A DNA stretch of 64,000 nucleotides from Dreissena polymorpha (Eukaryota > Mollusca > Bivalvia > Myida > Dreissenidae): the NCBI RefSeq assembly GCF_020536995.1, contig NC_068366.1:15420437-15484436 (forward strand), written 5' to 3'. Under the pieces are notes generated by a model that searched no databases, was not told the DNA's origin, and was given only the letters and a program-made list of their open reading frames with translations. The position numbers and the translations under genes were made by a program. Positions 9,463-20,012 of this stretch are shown piece after piece; the stretch's first letter is position 1, and each line of letters opens with the position of its first letter.

Positions 9463-10993
9463 CAGGTTTTTTTTTTACTAAGAAAGTGATGCCGATATTC
9501 GGCGTCTTCCCCTACCAGAATTTTTCCCCTCAAAATACAATTTCCCCACCAAAAATATCATTTTTCACCAAAATATAATATTTTCTCTCAAAGAAATGTT
9601 TATTTTTTCCTTTGGGCATTCGACAATTATCCAATTTACACCATGTACAACGATCTTTCTCTCTCTCCGGACGAACACAAAAAATCTGGGAATCCCAGTT
9701 ATTCTAAATATAGCTCTTAAATTACGTCATGTAAACTGGGCAACTAATCGTAATAATCATGTGACTATTTTACTGGATACCGGTCTTGCGCAAGAAGGGT
9801 GTCTCGTCAATAAATTACCGGAAACCAGTCAAATTTTCATCCGGGCTATGTGCAAGCCAAGATATAAACGTGAAAACAGAAAAAAATGTCTCACAATTGG
9901 CGTTCTTACACAAACAAAATAAAACATTCGGACTCGGAAGATACTGAACGCATCGAGGCATTTTTTAAGAAAGAATCATCGAAAACCGTTATAACCCAGC
10001 AGGATTCTGAGGTAATCAACATCGAACATTGTGAAAGTGAAAGTAGACAATCGGCAGCTGCCGCTCCTTTCCCTTCCAATACAGGCTTTTTCCGCTCCAT
10101 TTTGGGAAAACACCACACTGGAATTTTGGGAATTTCGCGTCGTGAAAACCCCAATTTTGGGAAAAGTAATAATCGCAAAATTGGCTCAATTGGGAAAAAT
10201 TATTGCATGTAAATAGTGTTTCTTATATTTCAAAGAAACCGTTAACTGGTAAATAACGACTATTTTGATAACTTATTATTAAAATTTTACAAAATATTAT
10301 GAACATGTGTGATAAGTGCAGGTTTTTTAAATCTGAATTTGGGCCTGGCCTTTTTTGAGTTGTAAAAAATCGCGCAAAGCGCCGGATTTTGAGGAAAATG
10401 AGGAAAGTCTTAAATAATCATTAACATATTTTACAGTTTTTAAAACAAATTCAAGGCAACAGATAATTAAATTATGCGATACTTTTTTTTCTTTTTTCTA
10501 CACCGGATCAGGTTAACTTATATATTTAAAGGTTAAAAAAAAAAAAAATTTTTTTTTTTTTTTTTTTGGAATTGGGATTTTTTTTTTATTGGGAAAAAAA
10601 CAACCAGATTTCCATTGGGAATGGGGCCGAATTTCGGACACGTGGCAAAGGGCGGAAAAAGCCTGCAATACGGTAGCAGATCAAGATCGTCAACCCATTC
10701 ATCATGAAATTGAAATCACAAAATTGACATCGTCCCCCGGCCCCAGTACAGAAATGTAGTTGAAAACATTTCCCATAATTAGATCTACACCTGCAACTTA
10801 ATTAAGGACTTTGACTTGAATACATGTTAAATGTGTTTAAGAACAAAAAGGACGGAGACAAGCCTCTTTTGATGAGTTATAGACATTGAAATGAACAGTT
10901 TTTATTTTTTCCCCTAATATGTCTCTTTCGCACTCTTTTTTCCCCTTTCACCCAGCGTCCAGCGTCTTCCCCTTTCTCTAAAAAAAACCCCTG
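9463..10993. mobile_element. 1.53 kb CAG...CTG transposon inside the MULE gene intron, TSD TTTTA
   Basis: It starts CAGGTTTTTTTTTTACTAAG and ends in TCTCTAAAAAAAACCCCTG. TTTTA flanks both sides (9458-9462, 10994-10998). It is the inverted sister of the element at 4204-5674; the two diverge moderately, so they are not recent copies. A third element (10082-10665) is inserted in it. Open frames of about 108 codons in the interior resemble no known protein. Confidence 0.88.
10082..10665. mobile_element. 584-bp CAG...CTG element nested in the 9463-10993 element, TSD CAATA
   Basis: Perfect 14-bp terminal inverted repeats CAGGCTTTTTCCGC. CAATA flanks both sides (10077-10081, 10666-10670). The sister copy at 4204-5674 has the uninterrupted site (complement reads CCAATACTGTAGC near 5055), confirming both the insertion and the 5-bp duplication. 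TTTTGGGAA / TTCCCAA words crowd the ends. No coding capacity. Confidence 0.92.
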
Positions 10994-11161
10994 TTTTACT
11001 TACTCTCTCATTATTTCATTTGTACATGTTTGCACTATATTCATTGCATTTTTCATAATTTAGTATGTTTGAAAAGATTAAATTTAATTGATTTGAGATG
11101 TTATAATCATGACCCACATCTTTCTATTAAAAAAAACAAAAAAAACAACAATTTATTTCAG

Positions 11162-11304
11162 GCTGGCATCGAAGAATCAATACGCGAGCCGGGCGTGCTG
11201 ACTTCTGGATTCTACATGCTTGTTTTATTAAATCTTTGTTTTATATGCAAATATTTATGCTTGGTGTAATATTGTTTGCAAATAAATGTATGTGGTGCGT
11301 AGAG
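11162..11304 (+). CDS. MULE transposase exon (WHRRIN motif)
   Basis: After TTTATTTCAG the G left by the previous exon restores GGC, giving GWHRRINTRAGRADFW, the conserved C-terminal motif of the domain. The frame remains open through hydrophobic residues to a GAG|GTAAGT donor at 11304/11305. A second, diverged copy of the last 70-80 bp of this exon and its donor follows 115 bp downstream (from 11353). Whether the tail beyond WHRRIN is truly coding is uncertain. Confidence 0.6.
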
Positions 11305-11409
11305 GTAAGTATATTATTGTACCGTTTATTGTGTATATTTGTATTTGATTATGTTTTATATGCAAATATTTAATTTTGGTGTAATATTGCTTGCAAATAA
11401 ATGTGTGTT
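11238..11409. repeat. 115-bp period duplication of the exon end
   Basis: The segment starting GTTTTATATGCAAATATTTA at 11238 is repeated from 11353. The second copy is interrupted at its donor by the hAT element 11418-12468 and resumes as GTGTAAAGGTAAGTATAT at 12469. Confidence 0.75.
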
Positions 11410-11417
11410 GTGTAAAG

Positions 11418-12468
11418 CACAGGGATCGTTAGGTAAAAAATACTCTATTATACTATATACATATATACAAGGGATACAACTGTCAAATTTCCTGCACAAC
11501 ATCATGGTCTGAACAATAGCAAAAAAATCGCTTCCAAAAGCAATAATTACACCAAAAAAACTGTATAACAACAGCTCAGACATTTATCTATCAGATAATA
11601 ACTATGTTTATAGCAGTAAAAGTGTTCATAGTTGTGTTTGAAACGAAAGTTTCATGAAAAACAGTAAAATTTTCGAAATGCGACACAGGTGTGCACACCC
11701 ACTTTGACACATTTTGTTTCATAATTTAATAATTACAAAAAGTTGAGCAAATTTTACCTTGTTTTATTATCCATAGACACTTTATTAATCAAAGTAGACA
11801 CCTTCCGTAATTGCATGTAACTGCATATATGTAAAACACCGTAAATATTAAATTTGTTTACATTTCTACTATCTTCAAGGATTTGTATGCAATTTGCCAG
11901 GTATACAATGTTACGTGGAACGTGAATGGCCGGAGTTATTACTGCAGTGGAATTTCAACCAATCAAATCGCATGTTAGAAATACATTTGAACTATCCAAA
12001 ATGAAAGTAAAACATTGTCATTGTGAAATTGAAGCAGATTGATATGAATTTCTAGCAAAATATGCTATAAATAGTAATTATGTTCTATTTTACTATGAAA
12101 AAAAACTATCCAAGGAATATGTACCAGCAAAAGAGCTTTATAACAAAGGAATACGAAAATTACTTCAAGAATTCTCAGTTTTCAGCTGTGCACACCTGTG
12201 TCCAAGTAAGGATTGTTGAGCATTTTGAATGAAACTTTCTTATTTCAATGAAAAGCTTGTAATTATTGCCAAGTGTATTATTTTCTGAAAGATAAATGTC
12301 TTGGCTGTTGTAATACAGTTTAATTGGTGTATTTATTGCGTTTGAAAGCAAATTTTTCGCTATTGTTTACACCATGGTTGTGTGCAGGAATTTTCACAGT
12401 TGTATCCCTTGTATATATATATGTATATATGTAGTATAATAGAATATTTTTACTTCACGGTCCCTATG
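11418..12468. mobile_element. hAT-type non-autonomous transposon with long inverted ends, 8-bp TSD GTGTAAAG
   Basis: The ends CACAGGGATCGT and the complement CATAGGGACCGT begin inverted repeats extending about 120 bp (11418-11540 against 12345-12468), including a (TATA)n tract and AAGGGATACAACTGT. GTGTAAAG flanks both sides exactly (11410-11417, 12469-12476). An 8-bp duplication with CAxAGGG ends fits hAT. No transposase frame is present. Confidence 0.88.
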
Positions 12469-12553
12469 GTGTAAAGGTAAGTATATATATTTTTATATGT
12501 TATTTAATTGCATGTGTATACTAACTAAACACTTCAATTAATCGAATTTAACA

Positions 12554-12621
12554 GAAAAGAAAAAAAACATGTTGATTGATAACAGAAGAAAGGTGTCAAT
12601 CAAAGGTGCTAAAGTTTCCAG
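12554..12621 (+). CDS. Possible further exon of the MULE gene
   Basis: Bounded by AATTTAACAG and CCAG|GTATTG, it is open in one frame as a lysine-rich peptide KKKNMLIDNRRKVSIKGAKV. Such basic tails do occur after the MULE domain, but there is no specific motif. The call rests on position and splice signals. Confidence 0.25.
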
Positions 12622-12853
12622 GTATTGTTCACACCTATATATTACCATTGTGACGAACCCTATATCCGTTTTCTTCAGTAAATTCAGTGAGACGAAACTG
12701 CAGTGTGACCAGGGGTGGCGAAATCAAATGTCCGAGTTGCCCGAGTCGTACATTTGCTTGTCTGGGCAACTGATTTTTTTCAATTAAGTTGTCCGTGGAC
12801 AACACGTTTTTTAAGTCGGGTCCAGGTATACAAAAAAATACATTGTATTAAAG

Positions 12854-13691
12854 CAGCGATTTTCCTCCTTCTTTATAAAGTACCGGTAAACGGTACTTTC
12901 CCAATCGAACGAAAATTCCCAAATTCCCAAAACGGTACTTTCCCAATCGAGCGAAAATTCCCAAATTCCCAATCGGCATCTGGAAAAATCCCAATCAGCG
13001 TCCGAATTTTTTCTCAAAACGATAGAAAGTTTCGTAAAAAAACCAACTTTCGGCGAGCGAACAAAGAAAATCGTATAGTTGTGTGTAACCACGCGCTCGA
13101 TTAATTTCGGGTTTTATTATTCAGCGCATTCAATCAATAGAGTTGTTACTGTTTCCGGTTCTTTTGCCAGGCAGCCAGCGTACTGTTTTACGTCGGTTTG
13201 TAACCTTATCGTAGTTTGAAATGAGTCATAATAGCAAATATTATGCCAAAAAAACAATCGGAACCATCAATCACAGGACACATTGACAGCAATAATGATG
13301 CTGTGCAGGGAGGGATGCAAGCAACTGAGTGATGATTAAACATCAAAGATTGTTGAAATTTCACAAAAATGAAAGAGAGAGACATTGCTTTAAAAGAGAT
13401 TAAAACAACTAGTAATTGATTTGGTGTGTTCTTTATAATATTTTGTTATTTATATAAACTTTATAACTTAATGGTCATTAAGGCATGCCTGCAAATGATT
13501 ATTTAAATGGGTATGTTCAATTAAGTATGAACTGTATGATGTATTCAATAAGACCCAAACTTCACGACGCGATTTTCCCAATTTCAGGATTTCACGACTC
13601 GATTTTCCCCAATTTTGAGGTTTTCACGACTCAATTTTTCCCAATCGGACCGGTACGGGTACTTTTCCCAATTGGACAAGGAAAATCGCTG
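12854..13691. mobile_element. 838-bp CAG...CTG element nested in 12710-14712, TSD TAAAG
   Basis: The terminal repeat CAGCGATTTTCC is perfect at both ends. TAAAG flanks both sides (12849-12853, 13692-13696). CGGTAC and TTCCCAA(T/A) words are repeated just inside both ends. It lacks coding capacity. Confidence 0.9.
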
Positions 13692-13854
13692 TAAAGCCGT
13701 AATTAAGTTTTACAAAACCGGATGTTGACATGCGATTACATTGTCAGTGCTATTTGCGGAGCAATCAAGCTAAAATACGGGCACTCTACTGCGCAGTGCT
13801 CTCCCTTATTCTATAAGAGACCAGGAGCATGCCGCATTTTAAGCATTCGGCGCG

Positions 13855-14060
13855 ACTGTTAGGGGAGGCGGAAAACTACAACGGGCGAGGCATGGTCAGG
13901 GGTGATAACCCCAAAAAAGGGTTAGGGTAAGGGTTAGGATTAGGGGTCGGGTTAGGGTTGGGTTTAGGCTAACCCAAACCCTAACCCGACCCCTAACACT
14001 AACACAAACCCTCTAACCCCCCCTTGCGCAATACCATACCATGCTTCGCCTGGTGTTAGA
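13855..14060. repeat. Inverted (TTAGGG)n-like telomeric block
   Basis: Degenerate GGGTTA / TTAGGG units (13917-13970) meet CCCTAA units (13973-14020) head to head. The innermost arms, about 25 bp each, are near-perfect inverted repeats around the centre TAGGCTA. Outside them GCGAGGCATGGT and ACCATGCTTCGCC also pair imperfectly. It is an interstitial telomere-like palindrome inside a transposon, not a chromosome end. Confidence 0.75.
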
Positions 14061-14717
14061 CAGTGTAAGACTGGTTTCTTTATTTTAACAATCTGACGGA
14101 AATTAAAAGTATCAAATTAAGATAATCAAAACACGGTCTACCGTAAAAATGGAACATTTAGTTTTTTTTTAAATCTTCAACAACGGAGCAGAAACCCGAA
14201 GCTTTGAGCAGTCCACCTCCCAAAAAAACTTAGAAAGATTATGATAAAAAAATATGATCTAAGTTAACGCACCAGAACTTTTCAAGAAACTTGGCTCACA
14301 AATTTTCAATGGTTACCAGTTGATGATAATCGAATTGCTACCAGTAGCGACGCAGAGCCTCAGTCTGATGAGGTCGACATATTGGACTAGTTTAATTTGT
14401 TAAGATTACGATGTACTTATGTTCAACACATGTTTTAATAACACTAGCTTTGCAAGATTAAAAGTTTTAGAAAGTCTTTATATTGTTTATAATATACTGC
14501 TATAATGAATGTACTATTGAAATACAACTATAAACAAAACTAGCAAATCATACTCATTTTGGTATATTCTACATTGTTTTACATTAATCAATAAATGCGT
14601 TTATAATTTATATAAACATTAAAGGACAAGTGTAGTTCAGCAACTGACAAGTTAAATTTCCTAAATGGTTGTCCGTGGACAAGTATAGTTTTTTGAGATT
14701 TCGCCACCCCTGGTGAC

Positions 14718-15650
14718 GAAACCTCCGTAAACCTTGCAAAAGTTATGACCAATGTTAAAGTTTTCGGACGGACGGACAGACAGTTCAAATGCTATATGCC
14801 ACCCTACCGCGGGCATAAAAACTGGAAAACGAAATGCAAGACGCACTGACAGTACGAATGCTATATGCGACCCTACCGGGTGCATAAAAACGCTACAATC
14901 TTACTTGTAAAGCCACGAAAGAACGTCACAAAAAGAACGAGATGTCTCCATTCAAAACCGTCCGGAATCATTTTCAGTCCAAGACCACGTGGCACGTGCT
15001 TCCAAAATTAAAAGAATTCCGGATTTCTTGACCAGTATTCGTAACGCGTTCCTCTTACCAGTTTAGCACCAACGTTAATCTCGCAATTATATCTTCAGCA
15101 TATAGTTTGTATGTATGTTTGCATGATTTTACAGATAATTAAAGATTAAAATTAAAAATCGAGCTTTGCTATCAGAGCCTGAAATTGTGTGCAGCCATAT
15201 TCAGTCTATTTATAGAATTTCGTCAGTTGGTTAAACCGCGCCTTGTAAGTTGAAAGAACGGTCGAAGTCAAAACGGTCCAAATGACATTTGGAAAGTATA
15301 AAGTCAGGGGCCGCTGCAACTTTTCTACAACGCGAACTCTGATTGAAGCGAGCATTCGTGATATGTTCGTTCATGTCCTTTATTTGAGTATACATTCGCA
15401 TTATATCTACATGTACCTTGTACTTGCAAACAACTTGTGGATTACCGGTATAGTATTATAAGATGAATTTAGCTGTGCAGTTCAATATGTGAATAATTTA
15501 AAGTGTTTTGATAAACTTTAACAACTATCAAGAAGCGCCATGATTTAGATAAAACCTTATGCAATTGAATTAACATTATTTCTTTTTTTGGTTTTGTTGT
15601 TTTTGTTCCGAACAAAAACTCGTAGGTGAAGTTAATTGGCGGATTTGATA
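14718..15650. other. Repeat-tail fragments, then unique AT-rich DNA
   Basis: At 14760-14892 two diverged copies of GCTATATGCxACCCTACCG with a GGACGGACGGACAGACAG run resemble interspersed repeat tails. The remainder shows no exon or repeat that I could define. Confidence 0.4.
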
Positions 15651-15942
15651 ACAGAACAGAACAGAACAGAACAGAATATTTTATTTTAGCTTAAGCATAC
15701 AGCTCATCGCCATAAACATACATATGCAATAACAGCATGCGAGACAATTATATACAAAACATACATCCTTTTGAGGAAAGATCAATTTAAAAAGAAATGA
15801 CATACAACATGTTTTAGTGAGAATGTCACATGGATGGGGTTAATACAAAGTGATCATGTAATGATAACACGAAATTTAATAATTGTTACAAATATAACAT
15901 TATTCTAAGCTTATTGTCTTTGTGGAAGATATATCATTTATA

Positions 15943-17391
15943 CTACACATATAGCACATCTTCTCGTAACTTAAAGCATTTTAAACAAAAAATGGCAAGT
16001 TTTCTTAACACTATTTTGTTTGAACAATTAAGTAGTTCGATAAACTTGAACATACTAGGTCGTGATCTGTAATACTTTGGAATTAATGTATTCCTAATAT
16101 CGGCATAATAAGGACATTTAATAACAAAGTGATATTCATCCTCGATATCATTGAGGTTGCATAAAACACATTTGCGTTGATCACTGACAATGTTCTGGTG
16201 TCTACCCGTTTCAATTAATAATTTGTGAGACGACAAACGTAATTTAGCAATAATATTCCTATGTTTTTTATTTTCAACAATATCAAGATACGCAGATCTT
16301 TCGAATATTGGTTTCAATTCTTTATATAAAATCATTGAACTAGATGATGTGACACTTGTATTCCAGTTAGTGATATACTGGTCTCGTAATCTGGTTTTAA
16401 GTAGCGGTATTAATTGATTAGAGTTCAAAGATTCGGGGAATAGCCATACATCGTTAAAACCGGTTTGGTTTAGAATGTCCCGTACTTTCGATGACCAATT
16501 GTTTGTGTTATTTTTGCGTTCAATTTCTAATCTCTGTGATAATAAAATGTGTTTAAGAATACAATTACCCTCTTTTACAGTATATAATTTCAAAAAGTAT
16601 TTCACGATCCTGACATATCTGTCTAAATACAAGGGGAATCGACCAACTTCGGCATATAGCGATAATGAGTTTGTTAACATCTTAACATTCAATATTCTTT
16701 TACAAAATTTACGATGGACGCGCTCAATGTTTTCCGCTTTCATAAATCCCCATACCTCACAGTTATAGTTTAAAATTGATGATACATATGCGTTAAATAA
16801 ATTTAACATGATATGTATAGGTACGTTCATGTCTTTTGTGAGAGTGAACAAAGAATGCATCGCTTTTAAAGCTTTGCCATACAATGTATTTGTTGCGGAC
16901 GCAAAAGATCCACCGCTTGACATGACAATTCCAAGGTAATTAAAATTGTTAACAATTTCTATTTCTTGACCTTTATATGTCCATTTTAATGTTTTACTAA
17001 TTGTGCCACCTTTTCGGAATACCATGACCTTTGTTTTTTCAATGTTTACCGTTAAATTCCACTTATCGCAGTAGGTTTCTAAATTGTTTAATGATTCTTG
17101 AAGACCCTCCGGTGTTTCAGAAAATAAAGCCGCGTCGTCAGCGAATAATAATAGATATATCGATATTTGATCTAGTGTAATTCCGGCGTTTATTCCATTT
17201 TGCAAACCGAATTCGATGTCGTTAATAAAGAGAGAAAACAATATGGGCGAGGTTATCTCCCCCTGAAATAAGCCGACGTTACTATTAAATACGTCTGATA
17301 ATTTACCCATGTGTTTAACCTGTAATTTCACTTCATCGTACATGGATCGAATAAGTGTTAATAGTTTACCGTCGATGCCCACATTAATCAT
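15943..17391 (-). CDS. LINE ORF2, reverse transcriptase catalytic and C-terminal part
   Basis: 482 codons. The catalytic loop LLFADDAALF is at residues 81-90, with the two essential aspartates. FQGEITSPILFSLFIND precedes it and NIEKTKVMVF follows. Near the C-terminus Cys408, Cys411, His421 and Cys426 form a CCHC-like metal-binding motif usual at the end of such LINE proteins. The enzyme copies LINE RNA into DNA at the target site. This copy lacks its endonuclease and is split upstream by a stop, so it is expected to be inactive. Confidence 0.92.
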   Translation of the reverse strand: MINVGIDGKLLTLIRSMYDEVKLQVKHMGKLSDVFNSNVGLFQGEITSPILFSLFINDIEFGLQNGINAGITLDQISIYLLLFADDAALFSETPEGLQESLNNLETYCDKWNLTVNIEKTKVMVFRKGGTISKTLKWTYKGQEIEIVNNFNYLGIVMSSGGSFASATNTLYGKALKAMHSLFTLTKDMNVPIHIMLNLFNAYVSSILNYNCEVWGFMKAENIERVHRKFCKRILNVKMLTNSLSLYAEVGRFPLYLDRYVRIVKYFLKLYTVKEGNCILKHILLSQRLEIERKNNTNNWSSKVRDILNQTGFNDVWLFPESLNSNQLIPLLKTRLRDQYITNWNTSVTSSSSMILYKELKPIFERSAYLDIVENKKHRNIIAKLRLSSHKLLIETGRHQNIVSDQRKCVLCNLNDIEDEYHFVIKCPYYADIRNTLIPKYYRSRPSMFKFIELLNCSNKIVLRKLAIFCLKCFKLREDVLYV

Positions 17392-17400
17392 CTTACTCCA

Positions 17401-17811
17401 TCATTGGCCGCGATTGATGACGTCATATGCTTTCCGGTAGTCAATATAACAACAGTATAGCTTACCTTTATTCTGAAACTGTTTTTCTATAAGTGCATTA
17501 AGAATAAATATTGCATCGACCGTGCTACAGTTTGGTTTAAAGCCGAATTGTGCATCCGTTAGAATGTCATTCGTTTCTGCCCATTGTTTAAGCCGTTCAT
17601 TTAATATGCTTGTAAACAATTTCGCAAAACAACTTATTAAAGTAATTCCCCGATAGTTATTTGGATCTGATATGTCCCCACGTTTATGAATTGGTATTAT
17701 AATACCAGATGACCAGCTGCGCGGAAAACGCTTTTTATCAAGTATGTAGTTAAACAATATTTCTAACGGCCTGACGATTACATCGATAACGCATACTGGT
17801 AGAATGAGCAT
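17401..17811 (-). CDS. LINE ORF2, reverse transcriptase N-terminal part
   Basis: 136 codons with RT block motifs NNYRGITLISCFAKLF and YIDYRKAYD, the latter carrying the first catalytic aspartate (AYD for the usual AFD). The frame ends at a single TGA (17401-17403) that lies in the same frame as the downstream open frame, with only W-S-K before its first methionine. One nonsense change therefore separates two halves of the same ORF2. The true start lies in the missing 5' part; the ATG at 17811 is simply the first available. Confidence 0.88.
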   Translation of the reverse strand: MLILPVCVIDVIVRPLEILFNYILDKKRFPRSWSSGIIIPIHKRGDISDPNNYRGITLISCFAKLFTSILNERLKQWAETNDILTDAQFGFKPNCSTVDAIFILNALIEKQFQNKGKLYCCYIDYRKAYDVINRGQ

Positions 17812-17815
17812 ACGA

Positions 17816-19150
17816 CTTTTTACTTGAGAATCAAGATGCTGAAGAGTTGATTTAGGAGGACACTTAACGTAACATGATTACAGTCCCGTATTCACAAAGT
17901 GCGACTTAATTATTCAGTAACTGTTATGCACACTCAAACCAATATAGAGGTGTTTATGTTCTCATTGAACAAAATGGACCGACTTTGGAAATGTTTCGTT
18001 TTGCGATCTCGCATATCACCTTTAGTCGTTTGCGTAGGTTTGGAATAATATACATTTGAGCCGTGCTCTGTGAAAATGGGGCTTTATACATGTGCGTTAA
18101 GTGTTGTCACTGTGCAGAGAGACATGGTGCCGTGTATAATATCTTTCAGACATCTTTTCAAGTTAAACAAATATTTACATCTTTCAATCAAAAGTGATTC
18201 ATCCCATTCCCAACGTTTTGGTTGCTGCATTTTTCAGCCGGTTTATTGTATTTTTTTATTTGCTCTCGCTCTAACAATTTCACGCATGATCCTGTTATGA
18301 GTATAATATATGCATATTTGCACGCTTTATAAGCTGTGCGTTTTGTGCGTATATTTTGCACATCTCGAGCGATCCGTTTAATTTTGTTACAGTATTGACT
18401 ACCGTCAATGATAACTGATAGTGAATTGAATACTTGTACAATTACACGTTAATGGATGTAAACACAACGGCAAGTGTTGCTTTTTTTCAAATAACTTTTA
18501 AAACAAGTTTTCTCACGAATTTCAATTAGTGCATAAAAAAACAGCGTGTATGCTGTATATGACAATGTGAAATACATCAGAATTACCATATTTAATAAGC
18601 CTGTATTCTTTGTAAAAAATTCGAAGTGTTCAGCATTCATGTACACGGTTATTCTGCACGCAACGTGAAATGTTGGCACCGTTTTCAGACGTATCCATGG
18701 ATGTAAATCTTAAGATATCGACACAAACTGCTAGAGTAACTGTCTTTTATGCTTTAAAGGTTTATGCAAATGTATTTCAATAACTTGAAATACTTGCAAA
18801 AATATAGTACTTAATGAAGTGTGAACATTCTGTCCAGCCCGTGTGTAAACCCCTGTGAACCCCATTGATCCTGCATCCTGCTTGTGATCTTATCAGAACT
18901 TTAGCCACTTTTTGTCTGAAATTCTGCTAATTGCATACTGAGAATCAAGGTAAAATGTTCTCCTTTTAAATCAAATAGTACATACATGTAATGCCGCATC
19001 CATAAGAATTTTATTTATGACAATAGTTTCCCCAGGACGTTAGATGGAACACAGCATATCCAATTTTTAAACCGACAGACTGGAGCTTAGTAAAAGCCAT
19101 GGAACATCAGTGTTTTTGTTGAGTGCAAGTTCGTTGATTAACCTGATGGT
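17816..19150. other. No gene or defined repeat seen
   Basis: AT-rich sequence with only short chance open frames on both strands. No splice-bounded coding exon was recognised. Confidence 0.45.
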
Positions 19151-19152
19151 CT

Positions 19153-19388
19153 CGTTCTTGGAACACTTGGCATTATTCATATGCGTACAAATCCCTTTCC
19201 AGATTAGCTTGTGTTCTACACACAGGCTAATCAGGGACCACACTTTCCGTGTTTATGGAATACTTTTTCGATTAAAGAAATTCTTTTCTAAACTAAAATC
19301 AAGTTTCTGCAAAGATTCTCGTCCCTGATTAGCATGTGCAGACAGCACATGTTACTTTAGACGATGCATTAGGCGCATGTTCGTGTTT
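19153..19388. mobile_element. Palindromic AGCCTGTGC-type MITE, degraded
   Basis: Contains inverted copies of the core (CAGATTAGCTTGTG ... CACAGGCTAATCAGGGAC and later CCCTGATTAGCATGTGCAGA ... GCACATG). It is the most diverged copy of the family in the window. Confidence 0.7.
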
Positions 19389-20012
19389 TGTAGTTGTATT
19401 TATTCTTAAACTATTTCTTAAAAGTTGCATTTGAGCAATGTTGCAATTTTCATACAGTCCGGTGTGTTCAGCATATAATAACCCGATTAAAACGAATTCG
19501 ACTTTGCAATGAGTGCTTTTAGGAAATAAAAGTGAAGCAATTTTTTTAAGGACGGTTTCAATGTAATTTCATCCAAGAAGAGACGTTGTTACAAGGTACT
19601 GTTTGTTTTTGTGACAATCATTCTCTCTTACTGAAAATTAAATATAATTGTTTCTGGAAATAAATATCAATGCATGGTCAGTTGTCATTAATTTAACAAT
19701 GCCACTTATGGAGAAGAACGTTTGTTGAGAATTTTGAGACAGTATTTCTCAAATTATTTTGCGGGCATGTTCACAGAAGGCTAAATCAGCTACACTGCAA
19801 TAATAGGGCAATGCAATTTTTGATATTACGATGTATTGTTATTATATTGTTTACAAAATATAATTGCTTCTTTGCACGCAAGAGTAAATTTCTTCACAAT
19901 TTCATGAGAAATATTGGAAAGTTACGGCATGGGAGACAACACTTTCCGCGTAACATGAAGCAAAATTCTTCTAAGCGAAAATCCAGTTTCAGGCGGAAAA
20001 AGTGTTATTGAC

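Larger units (their letters stand above)
12710..14712. mobile_element. 2.0 kb CAG...CTG transposon, TSD GTGAC
   Basis: 16-bp perfect terminal repeats CAGGGGTGGCGAAATC. GTGAC flanks both sides (12705-12709, 14713-14717). Subterminal words include TTGTCC / GGACAA and GGGCAACT. It contains the nested element 12854-13691 and the inverted telomere-like block at 13850-14050. There is no transposase frame. Confidence 0.9.
15651..17815 (-). mobile_element. 5'-truncated LINE (non-LTR retrotransposon)
   Basis: The 3' end on the minus strand is a short microsatellite tail of TTCTG(T) units (15651-15676). The body codes for reverse transcriptase and a C-terminal region; the endonuclease part is missing, so the copy was truncated on insertion. 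No target duplication was recognised. Jockey/CR1-like affiliation is inference from overall pattern. Confidence 0.9.

Noticed and set aside
13915-14020. Chromosome end or fusion point because of TTAGGG repeats.
   Set aside because: The tract is short, degenerate and lies wholly inside a transposon with intact ends and target duplication.
16475-16768. Plus-strand 97-codon frame.
   Set aside because: Antisense shadow of the LINE reverse transcriptase frame.
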